DNA of 64,000 bases. It comes from Diphasiastrum complanatum. Taxonomy: Eukaryota; Streptophyta; Lycopodiopsida; Lycopodiales; Lycopodiaceae. Shown here in pieces: positions 11,392 through 21,644 of the stretch (its first letter is position 1; each line of letters starts with the position of its first letter). The stretch covers positions 47,652,921 through 47,716,920 of the forward strand of contig CM055110.1 of the NCBI GenBank assembly GCA_029204225.1, read 5' to 3'. The position numbers and the translations under genes are program-made. The notes beneath the pieces are model-generated. The model made no database searches, was not told the DNA's origin, and saw only the letters and a program-made list of their open reading frames with translations.

Positions 11392-12804
11392 ATTGGAAAA
11401 GGTAAAAGACGAGGGAAACTGTTCAAACTTGATGCTTGTGTTATTGCTAACCAAGTTGGATGTGTTGCAAGGGAGCAAATTTCTATTTAAGAGATTTGGT
11501 ACAAAAGGATGGGACACCTCAACTTCAAGTCATTGGAGGTAATGGCAAGGAAGAAGGTTGTGATTGGTCTTCCAAGTTCTTTAAGTAATGACAAGCATGT
11601 TTGTGAGCTTTGTGCTTTGTCTAAGTCACATAGACTACCTTATACTAGATCTATTTCTAGATCTACAAAGCCTTTTCAACTTGTACATTCGGATATTCAT
11701 GGATTTATTACAATTAGAAATAGTAGAGCTAAGATGTATGTAGCATTCATTGACAATTTTAGTAGATTTTGTTGGATCTATCTAATAAAGAGCAATGATG
11801 AAGTGTATGATGTCTTTGTCAAGTTCAAGAATGCAAGGGAGAACCAATTTTCCACAAATATCAAGTGCTTGAGAGGTGACAATGGTGGTGAGTACATATC
11901 TAACGAATTCAAGGCCTTTTGTGATAAGCATGGGATCAAGAGGGAGTATACAACATCAAGGACCCCACAACAAAATGGAGTGGCTGAAAGGAAGAATAGG
12001 ACTTTATGTGAAAGTGCTAAAGCTATGAGGTTAAGTGCTAATCTTGACAAACCATTTTGGGATCAAATTTTGTTGTGTGCCAATTTCTTGTGCAATAGGT
12101 GGCCGAGTGCTATTTTGGATGGAAGGACACCTTTTGAGATACTATTCAAGAGGAGGCCAAGTGTCAACTTTCTAAGAACCTTTGGATGCACATGCTATGT
12201 CAACATTACTCTTGATGATAGGACCAAGGAGAATCCATCTTCAAGAAGAGGTATTTTTGTTGGATATAGTGAGGTGAGTAAAGCCTACAAGGTTTACATT
12301 CCTTCTACTAACAAAGTGATTGTTGGTAGAGATGTCATTTTTGATGAGGGGAACATTCCAAAGGTGTCTTCAAGCATGATTGATGGTAAAGTGGATGGAT
12401 CTAACATTCTTGATGTTGATGAGAAGGATCTTACTTTGGATGGTGGTGATGATGGACCTTCATCAAGTCAAAAGTCAAGGAGAACATCAAGAGAAAGGCG
12501 AGTACCTTCAAGGCTCACATATGATCAAAAGGGTAAGCAAGTAGTTTATAGAAACTATGTTGCTTTCCTAACCTCTTTGGATGAGCCTACAAATGTAGAT
12601 CAAGCAAGGAAAGAAGAGGAGTGGATCCAAGCAATGGATCTCGATTATCAAGCTCGTATAAAGAATAGAACATGGAGATTGGTGGAGTTGCCTAAGGACA
12701 AGAAAGCTATTGGATGCAAATGGATCTTCAAGGTGAAGACAAACCAAGATGGATCTATCAACAAGTACAAGGCAATGTTAGTGGCAAAAGGATATGCTCA
12801 ATAA
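11392..12804 (+). pseudogene. pol: Copia family A integrase and start of reverse transcriptase
   Basis: After an in-frame TAA near 11,489 the integrase is open from 11,509. The N-terminal HHCC finger has lost its first histidine (WYKRMGH where WH is usual, a CAC to TAC change) but keeps CELCALSKSH. The catalytic acidic residues are visible in VHSDIHG, RGDNGGEY and AERKNRTL, followed by the copia GKNR-like C-terminal part and RRGIFVGYSEVSKAY. The RT N-terminal region KDKKAIGCKWIFKVK and LVAKGYAQ is reached before a TAA at 12,802. The same segment, up to the SRERR region, is shared with the minus-strand element at 25.1-25.5 kb. Confidence 0.94.
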
Positions 12805-12819
12805 CAAGGAATTGACTAT

Positions 12820-14090
12820 CACTTGCTACACTTTATGGATGGGATCTATGACAAATGGACATTTCAAATGCATTCTTGAATGCTGATCTTGAGGAGAAAG
12901 TGTACATGAAGCAACCCGAGAGCTACATTTCATCAACAAAGCCAAATCATGTGCGTCTTCTACAAAAGAGTTTGTATGGTCTTAAGCAAGCACCAAGGAG
13001 TTGGTATGCTAAGCTTAACACTTTTTTACTCTCTCAAGGCTTTGTTATGAGTGAGTATGATCATTCACTTTATTATAGGTTTGTTGAAAATGATGTTACC
13101 ATCTTGCTAATCTATGTGGATGATATCATCTTGAGTGGTGGAGACAATCAAGATGCGGAAGATATCAAGAATGCTCTTAAGAAGGAGTTTGAGGTGCATG
13201 ATCTTGGTATTTTGCATTACATTCTAGGAATAAAAGTCATTAGATCTTTTAAATCTACTTTCATTTGTCAAGAGAAGTATGCTAATTCTATTCTAGAAAG
13301 ATTTCATATGGTAGATGCAAAAGCTATTGATACACCTATGGAGTCTCATGTAAAGCTAATTATAAGAGATAATGAAAGATCCTTCGAGGACATTACTCTC
13401 TATAGGAAGCTAGTTGGTTCACTCATCTATCTAACCATTACTAGACTTGATCTAAGCTATTGTGTTGGAAGATTGAGTCAATTCATGCAAGATCCTAGTG
13501 ATGAGCATTGGAAGCTAGGAAAGCGAGTTTTGAGGTACATCATTGGAACTCGAGATTTTGGCATATTGTATGAGGGATCATCACCTAATCTTTTTGGATT
13601 TTCAGATTCGGACAATGCTGGAGATGTAATGGATAGGAAATCCATTAGTGCTTATTGTAGTTTCATAGATGATGGAGCTATATCATGGATGTCAAAGAAA
13701 CAAGCCACTATCTCATTGTCATCTACTGAGGCCGAGTACAAAGCTCTTACACATTGCACAAAGGAGATGGTATGGATCAAGAGAATGATCAAGGATCTTC
13801 ACTTGCTGGATTTTTCAGAGAGCCCAATCATCTTTTATGACAATCAATCAGCCCAAAGAATGGCATCCAATCCTATCTTTCATGCTAGGAGCAAGCATAT
13901 TGAGATACAATATCATTTTGTGAGGGAGCGAGTCATTGCAAAGGAGGTGGAGCTTCAACATGTGTCTTCAAGGGAATGTGTAGCTGATATCTTCACCAAA
14001 GCATTGGGAAAAGACTTGTTCATGAAGCATAGGACTTCACTTGGAGTATTATCAAAGTCTATGCTAAAACTAGTTGAAGAAGGACTGTGA
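12820..14090 (+). pseudogene. pol: Copia family A reverse transcriptase and RNase H, 5'-deleted
   Basis: From 12,855 there are 411 open codons. They contain the RT core MDISNAFLNADLEEKVYM, LYGLKQAPRSWY and the catalytic LIYVDDIILSGG. Then comes the connection region and RNase H with SSTEAEYKAL, YDNQSAQRMASNP and the C-terminal SSRECVADIFTKAL. Upstream of it GIDY is followed directly by LATLYGWDL, a stop and QMDIS. The conserved block that normally contains ETFAPV is therefore missing, a deletion of about 20 codons in the RT fingers. The stop at 14,088-14,090 overlaps the first bases of the 3' LTR (14,086). The purine-rich GTTGAAGAAGGA just before the LTR is the probable plus-strand primer. 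Confidence 0.94.
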
Positions 14091-14732
14091 AAGATTCAAC
14101 TAGTTTTCTCACATTTTGCAATATTTTCATATTTGGCATATTGAGGCCAAAACTTGTTTTAGACTTAGAGGTTGACTTTTCAAAGTTCATTAGTCTAAAT
14201 TTCATTTGAATAAACTTTTTGAAAGTGTGGGAAAGTTAGAATGCGAGTTTGAGTACATTCAATTTGAATAGTTGGGTACATTGAATCTAGACCCAAAATT
14301 AGTAGGGTTAGCATTTTGGTGGGAAAGCCAAGTGGCCAAATAGGGTTTGGACCTACTATAAAAGGATGTAACTCGTGGAGGGAGTGATCTTCTCTCTTCT
14401 CTATCTCATTTCATGCTTATACATGGTTCTCTTGGGTTCTACTATCCATTGGTGCACTATCTTGGTGATTGCTTGCAATTCTATGTGTAGAATGATTTAT
14501 ATTTGCTATTTTTGGATCCACACGTGTGAAATACAATAGCTTGCTAGTTTTGTATGGATAGCAACAGTACATAATCATTTCATTCAAGTTTGATCAAGTT
14601 CTATCGGTGTTTGCATCTCAATTTGTGTGTAGATGCTGATTTTTCTACATTGGTGAAATTGGTAGTGTATTTCTCTTTCTAACCAAAGATCATTCAAGTA
14701 GATTGGATCTTAAGGATCTGAAATCTTTCACA
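14086..14732 (+). repeat. 3' LTR of family A copia
   Basis: 647 bp, same ends as the 5' LTR, TATA box at 14,357-14,363. Compared with the 5' LTR there is one 3-base deletion and one 2-base insertion plus scattered substitutions. Confidence 0.95.
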
Positions 14733-15090
14733 CAAATGTACATAGGCAAAGATTCCTTTCTAATTGTTGAATGACTATTACAAAATGTGCACCTCTTTGG
14801 TGCAATTTTAGAGCTTGAACCAGAATGTACAATCATATTGCACATCGTGCATTTGCCAAGACCAAAGAGTAGAATATGCACAAGTTTAACCTTAAATTAA
14901 ACTAAATTATTCTAATCTAAAGGTTGGAAATTTAAAACAACTATATCGATCCTTTAGAATCTCTGAAAGTCGTTAAAGTTTTCACATTACAACTTTCTCA
15001 TGGTCTTACAATACACATGCCATGAAATAGAATTAACTTGGGGTGACATGCCCACACCCTAGCATACAAAAAATCGGATTTTTACAAAAT
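14733..15090 (-). other. Flank with a short cysteine-pair frame
   Basis: No confident gene. On the minus strand a short open frame (about 14,757-14,881) contains two CxxC pairs (KCTMCN and RCTFCN, 18 residues between the pairs), which could be a zinc-binding scrap. It is cut off by the LTR and matches nothing specific. Confidence 0.25.
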
Positions 15091-15094
15091 TGTC

Positions 15095-16558
15095 AGACTA
15101 GAACTGCAACTATCAAAAAATTTACAACTTCAACGTTGTACTCATCAATATCAGCTACACATGCATCAACCAATTTGTACAAATACTCCTTGATGTGTGC
15201 TCGAGAGATCTCTGGAATAGATATTGATCTTTCGACATCATAGCTGTGTTTCTTTACCATTTTTTTTGCCTTGGTTTTTCATGCATAAATCACAGCATCA
15301 ATATCTACATCTTCTACACCGTCATTGTTTGGATCCCAGTCTTTTGAAATATAGTCTTTGTATAATTCTTTGTTGTCAATTGGATTGTTTCCACGTCTCC
15401 GAGTGGATTTGGTTTATACCATAATGCTTTGAGTGAAGTGACCATACCATCAGCATCGGTCCCTACTCCAAAAACCTTTGCCATCCAAAATGAGGCTCCC
15501 GTTGCAACATCTTCATCTAGAGGTTGCATTGCAACAAATTTGTTCATTGCAATCTCTCTACTGGGTATGAATTCCAATAATGGTGCATCTCCTTTTTGTC
15601 CGCAATAACGACGAGGTAAGAGTTCTATTGTATCCATTTTGACTTCAGTGTTCACATTAGAAGGCATGCATCCTGAAGGTTGAAAGCAATCGTAAAAGAT
15701 TTGGCCAAAAATTTGTTTGGTTGTATGTTGGTAGTGACAAATTATTTTGTTTTGTGAGGTACTCAAGAAGTTTTGTGGTTTCATCCACAGATGAGAAATT
15801 TTGATTTTTGTACCTCTCGCACATATATTGTCTATATTTATGAAAGGATATCAATCCTTTCATCTCATCATTGTCCAGTTCATTTGTGGATGCCAAAAAG
15901 ATCGCTTCCTCTTTTGAAGACAAAGAGTGCAACAATCTGAAAGGTTCACTCCATGTATCATCTCCATCAGTGCAATAATACTTCCACTGCATGGTTGGTT
16001 TGCCATTCAACATTTGAAAATGAAAGTAGTGAGGATTGGTGTGTCCTTCTAGACCATCATTTCCATGAACAATAAATGGCTCAATGAATCCTTTCCAATC
16101 CACCATTCGTTCTAACAACTCTACTTCAGTACTTTCAGTATGACTACAACCTATCTTTTGGCCAATTCGTCCTAACATATCAGACATAGTAAGAATAGAT
16201 TTACATTTCAATGCCCTAGAGATTACACTAAAAACTTGACTGATGTCTTCATGCGTGTGTCCGACCATCAAAAATCCCATTTCAACAGTCTGAAATATGT
16301 TATGTGCCACAAACATAGAACAAAGACCAAAGATGAACCTATTTTTATTTTCTCTCCAACAGTTATTAGCTTGAATACGTAAGATGGGAGGGAGATTGTC
16401 GCATGCAAGTTGCACCTTTCGTATTGCTCGCATAATGGATGTGACCACCTGATTGCTGTCATGCAGATGCAAGGTGTCTATCCACACATCACAGAGCAAT
16501 TTGAATCCGTGAACTAGCACTCCACAAACATGCGTTTTCAATCCACCTACAAGATTGA
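15095..16558 (-). pseudogene. HTHED-motif RNase H-like protein (DUF7869-like), copy 1
   Basis: The main minus-strand frame (16,541-15,657) encodes about 294 residues. It carries VCGVLVHGFKLLCDVW, then NNCWRENKNRFIFG and GFLMVGHTHEDISQVFS. These are the hallmark blocks of a family annotated DUF7869, which I recall from multicopy genes in plants and invertebrates. I infer an RNase H-like fold because conserved acidic residues precede and follow these blocks. The acidic residue normally before NCWREN is Asn here (QANNCWREN), so activity is doubtful. A frameshift near 15,700 leads into a second frame with the C-terminal module (NKFVAMQPLDEDVATGASFW, then WYKPNPLGDV). An acidic tail with a stop ends near 15,095. 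A possible acceptor (CTTGTAG) lies at the upstream edge. Copy 2 is at 42.3-45.1 kb and is clearly diverged. Confidence 0.6.
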
Positions 16559-16619
16559 TAGTACATTAGGTTGTTTAACACACAAAAAAATTTGAAATAT
16601 CACATATTTATACAAGTGC

Positions 16620-16851
16620 TTAAAAAAAATATACAAACCTAATCATCAATGACAAATTGTAAAGCATATTTCGTACGTCATCGTTGAGGAGACCTCGAAT
16701 AGAAAGTGGAAATATGAATTGCAACATCTTATGCCAATCATGTGATTTCAATCCACTTAATTTACCATCTTTGGTAAATGACATGCATAAAGAATGTCCA
16801 TAGTTTGTTGGAGTTCTCATTTGTTTTATGACATGTTTAGCATATGTAGGT
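16620..16851 (-). pseudogene. CACTA (En/Spm) transposase fragment, DUF4218-like
   Basis: The minus strand reads TPTNYG, then SFTKDGKLSGLKSHDWHKML and IRGLLNDDVRNML. This matches in order the GLKSHDCH...LP.A.RG.L segment that follows the TNP2 transposase in plant CACTA elements (DUF4218). Upstream it is cut at 16,851, where LTR-A sequence begins. The open frame that runs into the LTR is therefore accidental there. Downstream the frame stops just after a possible donor (ATTAG/GTTTGT). Joining it to the HTHED gene at 16,558 does not keep frame by the obvious sites, so the two may be separate pieces lying side by side. Confidence 0.65.
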
Positions 16852-17217
16852 TTTGAACCTGTTATAAAAGGATGTAACTCGTGGAGAGACATATCTTCTC
16901 TCTTCTCTATCTCATTTCATGCTTATGCATGGTTCTCTTGGGTTCTACTATCCATTGGTGCACTATACTTGTGATTGCTTGCAATTCTATGTGTAAAATG
17001 ATCTACATTTGTTATTTTGGATCCATACGTGTGAAATACAGTAGCTTGCAGTTTTATACAGACAACAACAGTACTTTATCAATTGATACATGTTTGATCA
17101 AGTTCTATTAGAGTTTGCATCTCATTTTGTGTGAAGATGTTGATTTTTAGTGTTTTTCTCTTTGTAACCCAAGATCTTTCAAGTGGATTGGATCATAATG
17201 ATCTAAAATCCTTCACA
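16852..17217 (+). repeat. Partial family A LTR (left arm of inverted duplication)
   Basis: Matches the last ~370 bases of the family A LTR from just before the TATA box to the terminal CTTCACA. It lacks the first ~280 bases. The junction with the following GGGTCC at 17,218 is identical to the junction of the full-length LTR at 23,522 with the same sequence, so both descend from one insertion. Confidence 0.85.
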
Positions 17218-17600
17218 GGGTCCATAAAATATTTATCTTGGAAAGTCTATTCTCGTCAACTTCATGACTTGGGTAGTCGCTTTTCTTGATGATATTTAGA
17301 AACAATGTGCATTGTTGGGTCATTAACTCTATTTTTGAAATTAATTGGCTCTCAATTTCACATCAATAGTGTCTCATTTTTTTCTTCCAACCAATCTTGA
17401 TATAGGGTCCCTAAAATATTATTCTTGGAAAGTCTATTCTTGTCAACTTCATGAATTGGGTAGTTGCTTTCTTAATTATATTTATAAATGATGTGCATTG
17501 TTGGGTTATTATCTCTATGTTTGGGATTAATTGGCTCTCAATTTCACATCAATAGTTTCTCAGTTTTTTGTTCCAACCAGTCTTGATATAGGGTCCATAA
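17218..17600 (+). repeat. Tandem ~186-bp repeat, two units and a partial third
   Basis: Units begin with GGGTCCATAAAATAT-like sequence at about 17,218, 17,405 and 17,591. Each includes CTTGGAAAGTCTATTCT and CTCTCAATTTCACATC. The right arm keeps the same units in reverse complement (23,521 downwards). The block lies just upstream of the BED-finger exon and could be its promoter region, which is an inference. Confidence 0.8.
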
Positions 17601-17658
17601 AATATCTTGAGATTTTTAATATCCATATTCTTCATCTAGTTTTTCAATTCCTTCATCA

Positions 17659-17945
17659 TGAGTGATTCAATGCCCCAGCCTAATACATCACAAGTCGCTA
17701 CTGATGTGTCATCGACATCTAGGGTAACATCGGTGCAACCCAAGAAAAAACTTTTTGGGAAGTCATTTGGTCCCGAGTGATCATTTTCCAAAAATATTGG
17801 CAAATATATGGATTGGGAGTGTAACTTTTGTCACTTGCAAAAGTCCAGTGGCATGTGGAGTAGCAAATCATCGATCGCGAGATGTATTAGTCATTTGGCC
17901 CAAGAAGCTTCCAAGAGATTGAGAGCTATAATAAATGAAAAAACA
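17659..17945 (+). pseudogene. BED-type zinc-finger exon (hAT-transposase-like N-terminus), left copy
   Basis: ATG at 17,659 opens MSDSMPQPNTSQVATDV, a Ser/Thr-rich N-terminus. After a stop comes DWECNFCHLQKSSG and SSIARCISHLAQEASKR. The right copy (22,793-23,083) keeps an extra segment GGVPRIREHLLGG between these, giving the CxxC...H pattern of a BED finger as at the N-terminus of plant hAT transposases. The left copy lost that segment by a ~30-base deletion. No dimerisation or catalytic hAT region follows; LTR-C sequence begins at 18,076. Confidence 0.6.
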
Positions 17946-18075
17946 ACAAAAACGAGGTTGGTCATCAATTAGTACTGGTCATAGTCACAACATGGTTGAT
18001 GTTGGATTCACCTCCTCTACTCTCCTAAATTTCATGTTAATCTAGTTCTATTCATTGCTGCATATTTACTTACAT

Positions 18076-18784
18076 TGTTGCACAGTTTAACTACTGAAGC
18101 CGAGCAAGAGAAGATGGCTGACATATCGGAGTTGGACGAGCTATCGGGTAGACCCAACTTGGTCGACATATTGGAGAAGCCCGACTTATCGGCCTCCTCA
18201 CGCTCAACCTCTGTACTGCGCAACCAACTTGACAATGATAACAGCCATGATCTTCTCTCTGATGGCGCAACAGCTCCACACCATCTCTTGTACACTCATC
18301 TACATAAATGTAAATAGCACATAGATCACATATATAAAACATGTATGCAATTGATCAATAGTCAAGAACACGGATTTTAAATCCGATGAGACAAACATAG
18401 TAGATGCTTTCATGCATTGATTCTTTTCTTCAGACAGATCGTTAAAAAATAAGCTCATAGCTTTTACAGTTTGTAGTTAGCTTTGTGAGCACGTGGTTTC
18501 GCCTGCTATTATATTGTGCTCACCTGCATCACTGACTAGTATTTCATTAGAATCAATCTGAATAAAGTGTTGTCTAGTTTTGCGTTCAGGTTCTGTCAGT
18601 ATTTGCAATGCCTTTCGCCCTCTATTTGACCTTCTGATTGCTTTATCTAATTGTCTGCTCTTGCTTTCTCTATCACCGCGCACTTAGCTCTAAACTTAAC
18701 TTCATTATTGTGTTCACCTACTAAGTTACCAGTAGTGCACGCACTGAGAGAATCGAACGAACTGATCCTCCCAACTTCTCCACA
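18076..18784 (+). repeat. LTR of copia family C
   Basis: About 709 bp, starting TGTTGCACAG and ending in CA directly before a primer-binding site. The start is approximate, taken from where the 34.6-kb copy and the two arms begin to agree. It contains TGCTCACCTGCATCACTG and CCTTCTGATTGCTTT blocks shared with 34,598-35,261. Confidence 0.75.
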
Positions 18785-18796
18785 TGGTATCAGAGC
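18785..18796 (+). promoter_or_regulatory. Primer-binding site, tRNA-iMet type
   Basis: TGGTATCAGAGC directly after the LTR-C terminal CA. Confidence 0.85.
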
Positions 18797-18990
18797 TACA
18801 AAGAAATCCGAACCTATTTGATTCTTTAAGCAGTTTTATTTCAGAGATATTTTTATAGCTTGATAAACTTCCCACAAAACCTGATCCTACTAGCTGGTAG
18901 GATAACTGTTTTCTTGTTCTGTAGCTTAACACTAGATTCTCATACTTAAGTCACTAATAGTTACAACTATCATCTAGACTGATCTTTCAC

Positions 18991-19665
18991 ATGAATTCAC
19001 AAAGGAAAGCCAGTCCTATCATGGACAAGCTTGATGGAGCCAATTATCATCTATGCAAATTTAAGTTGGAAATTGTGCTAATGGCCAAGGAATTGTATGG
19101 CGTTGTTATAGGTACAGAGGCAAGACTTGAAGCTGACGATGCAACAATCTCTTGATGGAAGCTAAATGATGGAAAGACTTTTGCACTAATCATCATCAAC
19201 ATCTCGGACATGCAAATCAGCCATGTGTCCAAAGCTCAGACATCCAAGAAAGTCTGAGACATCTTGTGCACATTATATGAAGTGCGAGATTTAGCTTCCA
19301 AGCTACATCTCAGAAAGAAATTTTACTCCCTCAAGATGACAAATGGTGACTCTCTGCAGAATCACATCAACCAATTTAAGAACCTACTGAAGCAAATGGC
19401 CGTTATCGAATTTGTCATAGACGATCAAGACATAGTAATGACACAACTATCAAGCTTGCCAAGCTCATACGACAACTAAGTGATAATCATCACGACACAT
19501 CCTGAACTGACTCTTTCAAGAGTTATTACAATGATGTTGCAAGAAGGCTCTCGACGGAACAAAACCTCCAGTTCCTCGACCATTGACTCTCACGTCTTAT
19601 ACACCAACAAAGGCTCGACTAAGCAGAAGAAAAAAGGCCTGAATGCTTCTTGCTGTTTTATGCAT
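18991..19665 (+). pseudogene. gag: Copia family C gag relic
   Basis: The ATG at 18,991 gives MNSQRKASPIMDKLDGANYH, the typical start of a copia gag (UBN2-type). LMAKELYGVVIGTEARLEADD-like sequence and TLYEVRDLASKLHLRKKFYS follow, with SLQNHINQFKNLLKQM further on. Stops are a TGA near 19,153, a TGA near 19,255 (TGG to TGA in the KKVWDIL position) and a TAA near 19,477. The C-terminal part (SSSTIDSHVLYTNKG) is frameshifted. No zinc knuckle, protease or pol follows. Near 19,660 the sequence changes to a Ulp1-like gene fragment, so the element is truncated. The 35,496 copy starts with almost the same residues. Confidence 0.85.
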
Positions 19666-19735
19666 TAACATTGGCATTGTCAATGAAAATAGTTCTCAGA
19701 ATTGTAGCTAAAGAAATTTCAATCTTATTTTGCAG

Positions 19736-20300
19736 TGACCACTGGAGTTTAAACCTGATTTCTATTAAGAGATATATAGATAATATTATTAAAGGTTTTT
19801 GTATCAAGATGAATTCGACGAGAAATATGCATAAGGATGTACATATATACCTTCCATTTTAAGTAAATATATTCCTACAGATGTTCCCCATTTCGTGGAC
19901 TGGCAGATCGTCAGTTTGGAGGTAAACTCTGTCTTTCTTAATAGTATTTTGAAATCAGTATTCTAATGTAATTGTTTCATTCTGATTCATTATGTTTCAT
20001 AATTGATTTCTTGTGTGCTGAATTATTTTGCAGTCACCCCAACAAAATGATTCATTTAGTTGTGGGTGGTACACATTATACAATGCAAAGTTATTTTTTG
20101 AGTGGTTCAACCTTCGGCAAGATGTTGATATTTCTAAGGTAATAAATTTTGTTTATTCTTATTTTGGAATCATGATTAGTTTTCTATTTTGTTGATGTTT
20201 TTGGCCATTTACTAATACATGAATGTTCTATTTTGCAGTTTACACTTCCTTAGTACACATCAAGCCAGGTGTACAGATTTAGACAAGTAATTATCTTGAG
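19736..20300 (+). pseudogene. Ulp1-like (C48) cysteine protease fragment with introns
   Basis: Three exon-like pieces with canonical borders. The first follows TTTTGCAG at 19,735 and opens with DHWSLNLISI, the catalytic His-Trp motif of Ulp1/SUMO proteases. After a frameshift near 19,855 it ends IPTDVPHFVDWQIVSLE before GTAAAC at 19,922. The second (20,034-20,138) continues in phase with SPQQNDSFSCGWYTLYNAKL, which holds the Gln and the nucleophilic Cys (codon 20,061-20,063), and ends at AAG/GTAATA. The third starts at 20,239 (FTLP, then TAG). The N-terminal half is missing. Plant Mutator-like and CACTA elements often carry such Ulp1 domains. Here it follows a truncated copia gag. Retained introns argue for DNA-level movement. 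Confidence 0.7.
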
Positions 20301-20680
20301 TATATTGGCTAGGGCAAGGTTCAGTCTTACGTTATTGATAATGGTGCAAAGGATGATGTAGTTATACTAAATTAAGATCAGAATAAATATAGATAGCATA
20401 GAACAAAAATACATGTATAGATTTCATAGAAAAATATACATTGATATATCAAATGCTGCTCTAGTTTATGAATTTGGGAGCACAAAATACATAAACTGAT
20501 GCCCAACTTGGGCTTTCATTTATTGAATGAAAGAGTGTATACACAGATTTTTACTGAATTTATTTGAAAGTATTGTTCTCCCACAATGGTGATTGTTGTA
20601 GGTAGATCTTTGCAGCACGTTATCAGCTCCTATCTTTTTTGCATCTGTGACATGACAAATATTAGTGATGACATTTTCTA
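20301..20680. other. No gene seen
   Basis: AT-rich sequence between the Ulp1-like fragment and the minus-strand gene relic. It may contain further decayed 3' sequence of the Ulp1 gene, but nothing is recognisable. Confidence 0.5.
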
Positions 20681-20689
20681 TTATTTTGT

Positions 20690-21510
20690 TCTATTTTGAA
20701 ATGGCAATAAACATAAAGTACTTACGAGTCTTCCGTTGATGATAAATCTAAAATATGCTGGTAGATTGGTTTGTAATAGCATGAGCTTTGTTCTGATAAA
20801 ATCAAGCTTCCAATGCTCTTCCACCTCAACCATAGTCAAATATTCCTCATTGTAGATAATGTTTATCTCCATTTGGTTTGTGTGACCATTTAGCTCAAAG
20901 TCTTGATCCAGTGGTAGCCATGTACCTTCAATTTTCTTGTATCTCTGGTAGCTAAATGTGAGACTGATTATTTGTTTTTCGATATGATAACGAAAGATCA
21001 TTGAGGACTTTTTAATTCTGCAAAATCGTAGCCTTGATCCATGAGATCTGACAAAGTTTTATCTGATAAATCCTTGCAAACAAATAAAGTTGGTGTCCTA
21101 CGAACACTAGCACTCGAGAAAAAATCAACAAATATATGTGATAAAGCAACTTAGGTGAACAATTTTTGAGCTTGTGCTTATCTTCATAGCATTTCTAATA
21201 TTAATGAGTAGCTTGCATCTCAAGGATTCAGAAACAATGCTGTCAGGAGTAGGCCACCCATCATTTTAAAAACTAGGCAATGGAATTGCTTCGAGCTTGC
21301 CAAAACTTCCATCTGTTTGTGGCGTATATAAAGATTCATAAAAATAGATACCACAGTCTGCAAGTTCTTTTGGACTTCTTCCTCTATATTGCAGCTTTCC
21401 AACATCAGAGTGAATCACCTCTAATATTCTTGCAAGTGATTGTGCGGGCTCCCATTCACTTATGCATGATGGATATAAATCTGAAAGACAAAAACAATGT
21501 TGAAGCATTT
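20690..21510 (-). pseudogene. Unrecognised multi-exon gene relic
   Basis: Minus-strand coding-like blocks. At 21,508-21,266 the frame reads SCISEWEPAQSLARILEVI, then YRGRSPKELADCGIYFYESL and DGSFGKLEAIPLPSF, followed by a stop and, in the same frame, NDGWPTPDSIVSESLRCKLL. After a gap resembling an intron, KDLSDKTLSDLMDQGYDFAEL (about 21,070-21,000) shifts frame. It continues as FSYQRYKKIEGTWLPLDQDF and EEHWKLDFIRTKLML down to about 20,720. Composition and codon continuity look like a real protein. It has one nonsense codon and at least one frameshift. The family is unknown to me. It lies tail-to-tail with the Ulp1 fragment inside the spacer of the inverted duplication. Confidence 0.5.
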
Positions 21511-21558
21511 AAATCATAATCTGAAGAGCATCAATAAAGAAAATCACCTATGATTGCT

Positions 21559-21562
<4 letters not shown>

Positions 21563-21641
<79 letters not shown>
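21563..21641. repeat. (AG)n microsatellite
   Basis: 79-base uninterrupted AG run. Confidence 0.97.

Positions 21642-21644
<3 letters not shown>

Larger units (their letters stand above)
8955..14732 (+). mobile_element. Complete Ty1/copia LTR retrotransposon (family A), coding-dead
   Basis: Two direct LTRs of 647 bp each bound an internal region with the copia order gag, protease, integrase, reverse transcriptase, RNase H. The LTRs begin TGTGAAAGAT and end ATCTTTCACA, a perfect 10-base terminal inverted repeat. They differ at about 30 positions by eye (roughly 95% identity), so the insertion is not recent. A tRNA-iMet primer site follows the 5' LTR. No convincing target-site duplication is present: TAGAT precedes and CAAAT follows. 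The coding region has at least three nonsense codons, two frameshifts and a deletion in the reverse transcriptase, so the copy cannot act on its own. Related LTRs occur at 16,852, 23,522 and, more divergent, 30,922. Confidence 0.95.
16852..18512 (+). repeat. Left arm of ~1.66-kb inverted duplication
   Basis: In order: partial LTR-A, tandem 186-bp block, BED-finger exon, LTR-C. The same order in reverse complement occupies 22,221-23,909. The arms differ by many substitutions and small indels, including a deletion inside the left BED finger. Both contain the same LTR/GGGTCC junction and the same start of LTR-C. Confidence 0.85.

Noticed and set aside
8950-14737. Target-site duplication around the complete copia element
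   Set aside because: TAGAT before and CAAAT after agree at only three of five bases, so no duplication is claimed.
16852-16892. N-terminus MSLHELHPFITG of the DUF4218-like fragment
   Set aside because: These codons come from LTR-A sequence in reverse; the real homology starts after the junction at 16,851.
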